64,000 nucleotides of DNA, from NCBI RefSeq assembly GCF_029227915.1, contig NC_079879.1, positions 3,970,001 to 4,034,000 on the forward strand. The letters run 5' to 3'. The notes under the pieces are model-generated. The model was not told the DNA's origin. It made no database searches and worked only from the letters and a program-made list of their open reading frames with translations. Origin of the DNA: Hydractinia symbiolongicarpus. Taxonomy: Eukaryota; Cnidaria; Hydrozoa; Anthoathecata; Hydractiniidae. The position numbers and the translations under genes are program-made. This document shows, in pieces, positions 60,759 through 64,000 of this stretch. Within the stretch, counting starts at the first letter, position 1, and every line of letters begins with the position of its first letter.

Positions 60759-63746
60759 TAATTAAAAGATAATTGCTCAGGAATAAAGTAATCAAATTTG
60801 AGCCGAATTTTAGTTTACCTAGCAATTTTTCTTACCGACATTTTTGTTGTTGTTGAGTAAAACATTTTTTCACCCATTTTAGTTAACAAAGTTTAATAGA
60901 GAATACGGACATCAATTTATAATAAAAAATTTTCAGCTTGTTTTACCACAGATATATATATTTAGTTAAGGTTTTTTGATAAGAATTTTAATTAAGAAAT
61001 TAATTTATTTAATAATTTAGTATTAAAACCAACCCACAAAATTCTGCTTCCCAGGGTAATTTTAATTCCCTTTCTGAAGCCCCTTTACTACAACAAATCA
61101 CGAAACAAATTGATGCAGAATCGGTCAGACAGTAAGTCATCTGTGGTAAAATTTGCATGCAAAGAATGTGTTCGGGAAAATATGCACACCAGATTTACCA
61201 TGCATATGTAGGCTATTTTGTTTAGTAATTACAATAAGTAAGTAACTTGAGGTCATAAACAACTTTTTATAATGATGACAGTAAAAACGGTGAAAGTTGT
61301 TAGCGGTGATGAGTTTGTGTAGATAGATTTAGATGAAAATGTATATTGTTATGTATAGGCAAACAGTGGTCATGATGAATATGTTTTACTGAAACTTTGC
61401 GCTTGCGGCTCTTTTAAGCGGACACTTACGTGAGCAAAGATCTTATCAACTTTAAAAAGGTGTCCCCTTTGGAGGAATAAAGGAAATCGCGGCCAACTAA
61501 CTACTCTAATGGTATTTAAAGCTATACTAATACTCATTTAACACTAACCTTAATAAACAAATCAATAATGCAATGTTTGGTAGACACAAGCTATTGCCTC
61601 ATGTTGTTACCAAATGTTGATAATCAAATTGTATAAAAAAATTAATTTTGCCAATGCTGCAAGAAAACCCACCACATCTGTACTACTACACTTCAAACAT
61701 AAAATTTTTCTCATAAGTTATCCTGTTTTCATGTTATTCTGCATTTTCTCTTGTATATTTCGCGGGACGAAAACGATTATAAAAATGGGTCAATTGTTTA
61801 ACTGATTGGTAATCATTAATATGTTGTACGTTTCGCATTTCTTAATTAACTTTCTCCTTATATTCGTTTAAAGCGGGATACATCATATTCAGAATATGAG
61901 CAACTTTTTCTTCAACCTTTACGAAGCTATAAATTTGTTCCTCTAGCTCAGGTATATTCAATAAACAAGGAAAGTTAAACGTACCCTAGGTCTAAGTTAA
62001 TGAAAACGTTTTTAAAATGTTTTTTACTTTTCCTCGTTCTTCATCCAATGCAGGGCAAGATTTAAGAAAAGGATATCAATTTTTTGCAAAGTCTATTGCC
62101 ATAAATCACCACTTGGCATCTAAGATGGGTTTTGTGTAGAACTGTTTACACGATGTTAATAAAAATGGCTCTGGAATATACGAATGATCTTACATTACAT
62201 GAATAAAACAGAATAAAAGTTCAGAGACAAGCGATCAACAAATGATCCCTGTTTTGTTTGTGCGGTTTGCTAATACAGGCCACATAAAACCGATTTGCCG
62301 ACAATTTTATGCTTGTCAACAGTCCGAAATCAACCCTATTCGATCGATCGTTAACTGGCAACTTATGATAAACACTAAAGATTCCTAAATTATATACTTT
62401 ATGGGTAGCAATGAATACTCTCCGATACTATATATTTATTGGGGGTGAAGAGTCATTTTATAATTAGATTAGCCCTGTAAATATACTTTATTTACCTACT
62501 ATCTTGCTATCTAACATACTTAATAAAGTTTCTTCATTAAAAGCGATCTCTTAGCAGTTTTTTAGCAAATGCTGGGATTCTAGGAAGAAATTATATCAAT
62601 AATCAAAATGCCAGATCAACGTTATCTGTAGTTTAAAAGTTAACGTAACTGTACACTGTCAAAAATATTGAAAAATACTATTGCAAAAATTGACCTATTG
62701 CAATATTTTTAGGCCACGATGGCTATGGTCTCGACACATTCTAGTCAATAAGTATAAAGCGAATAACTACCCTGCATACATAATACACCTTCGTAATTCC
62801 GCGGTAAAAATACCACATAACTATATTTATGGCGTTTAACAGCTTTCGGTAACACGCAAAGAATCGAATTTGTGCCAAGTTTTTAGTGAGAGCGTTTTTC
62901 TATTTTTAAATTCAGTTGGGGTTTTAAAATTAACACTACTATTCCAGCCTAGAAACGAGACAACCCCTCTCCCCCTCCAAAAAAAAAGAAAAGAAAAAAA
63001 AAAGAAAGTTGCTTAGACTTTTATAATTTTTGCGAGGTAATAACTTTGTCGTTTATTTTATTACATTGAGATCCGTGCAATGGCAATTATAGGTTTCAAA
63101 ACGAAACCTCTATTGTTACTAAGTCGCTGCTACGCTACAATCGTGATCCACCTTTCGTTTCTCTGTTAAAATAATACGAAACAAACTAAATCCAGGGGAA
63201 GATTTAGAGTTCGGTCACTGGCACTTGCCTAAGTATTATTTGCCAATGCGAAAATTCTGGACCCTCTTAAATCAGAAATTTTGTGACGTAAAGAAAAATC
63301 TCACCGAAGTCGTTAAAATTTAAGGAAGCAGAAAGAGTGGAATTAGGGGATGGTGCATTGGAATAATACACTCTTCCTTCTGTTATTGCTTCGAGGGTGT
63401 AACCGGTTTTTTTGATAAGTTAGGCTAACTTCTTCAAGCTGTAATTCAGAAGTGTTTCTGATTCAACATTTCAACAGAAAGTCGGGTGACGAAACGAAGA
63501 AAATAACTGTGTCATTTGTGATTGTAGAAAAAAACAGTCGTGGCATTGATTACTTAATAAAAAATTACATAATGTGCAAATTTCATCAAAGTGGTCTAAA
63601 AATACTCCTAAGTAGTAAATTTTAAGTCAATATCTTACCATTTACCAGAGTTATTTCACTTTTTACTTCTGCGAAATAGACCTGAGAAAGATCATTTATG
63701 GCTAAATCCTTGATATTTTCCTTTTTTTTTAATGTTAGCTGTTAAA
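60759..63746. other. AT-rich intergenic, no supported gene
   Basis: No motif-bearing ORF. An isolated CCCTATTCGATCGATCG at 62335 resembles the piggyBac-like MITE end but lacks TTAA next to it. A purine-rich run lies at 62975-63010. Confidence 0.45.
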
Positions 63747-64000
63747 TCTTATATATTAATTCCCTTGCGTGAGTAAAACTGTGAGTCCACGACACGGAAA
63801 TCACGGGTCACTTTCTTATGACGTGGCTGTACGCTAAAATTTAACTAAAAAGATTAGGGATGTACTTCATAGAAATCGCACATAAGCTGTAAATATATAA
63901 CCCGCTGCTAATAACGATATAAATATATATACCCTTATGCCAAAAAACTCTATGTTAGCATACATATATAGGTATCGCTACATATGAAACGGTATTAGAT
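63747..64000 (+). mobile_element. 5' end of a second Helitron, cut by the window edge
   Basis: A|TCTTATATATTAATTCCC starts at 63747. The next ~250 bp are the near-identical reverse complement of 51926-52175, with only a few differences. The element continues outside the window. Confidence 0.85.

Noticed and set aside
62330-62360. Another piggyBac-like MITE
   Set aside because: Only CCCTATTCGATCG matches; there is no TTAA beside it and no partner end.
52176-63746. Inverted repeats at 51926-52175 and 63747-64000 as TIRs of one 11.8-kb transposon
   Set aside because: The same sequence is the 5' end of a complete Helitron at 49514-52175 with correct borders, so these are two separate insertions in opposite orientation.

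Overview
The window looks like a piece of a metazoan nuclear genome, most likely a cnidarian (hydrozoan-like). It is AT-rich, has GT-AG introns of 150-430 bp, and has few genes in a dense background of transposon debris. The cnidarian placement is an inference from the kinds of repeats and reverse transcriptases seen, and it is only moderately secure. No prokaryotic, organellar or viral gene organisation is visible.

Intact genes. (1) A two-exon class A GPCR lies on the minus strand at 3222-4613 and resembles neuropeptide receptors. (2) A small family of secreted six-cysteine peptides has three members: one on the plus strand at 24564-25268, and two on the minus strand at 42294-42859 and 52498-53068. 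All three have a signal-peptide exon followed by a 165-nt exon that carries the whole cysteine domain with identical spacing (C-x6-C-x5-C-x-C-x5-C-x8-C). Standard ORF calling misses them because the exons are short. I do not recognise the family; it is the most interesting content of the window. (3) A weaker candidate is a signal-peptide-bearing ORF at 15145-15498 on the minus strand.

Architecture. Two of the peptide genes sit in a direct tandem duplication of about 7.5 kb (unit 1 about 41585-49050, unit 2 about 49051-57390). Because the units are paralogous, each serves as an empty-site control for insertions in the other. Unit 1 gained a 716-bp piggyBac-like MITE (TTAA duplication) and a 777-bp element with perfect 33-bp terminal inverted repeats and a 7-bp duplication. 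Unit 2 gained a 2.66-kb non-autonomous Helitron with A-TC...CTAG-T borders. The 5' end of a second, nearly identical Helitron starts at 63747 and runs off the window.

Other mobile DNA, left to right: a decayed LINE reverse transcriptase (1740-2440); a 128-bp minisatellite (7398-7772); a broken Penelope-like element with a GIY-YIG domain (8600-10790); a chimeric retrocopy (11277-13394) joining an SLC25A14/A30-like mitochondrial carrier cDNA to a LINE 3' end whose tail is a perfect 346-bp (ATTT)n tract; a Harbinger-like MITE (16211-16699); a dispersed non-coding repeat at about 14.4, 20.5 and 32.6 kb; mini-Helitron ends near 30.5 kb; a LINE 3' end (33206-33637) followed by a tRNA-like/SINE head; an unclassified DNA element with repeated terminal motifs (36480-38035); a decayed unusual reverse transcriptase (38236-40200); and a satellite of about 355 bp arranged in two opposed orientations (about 57.4-60.6 kb). 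The remaining AT-rich intergenic stretches show no gene I can support.
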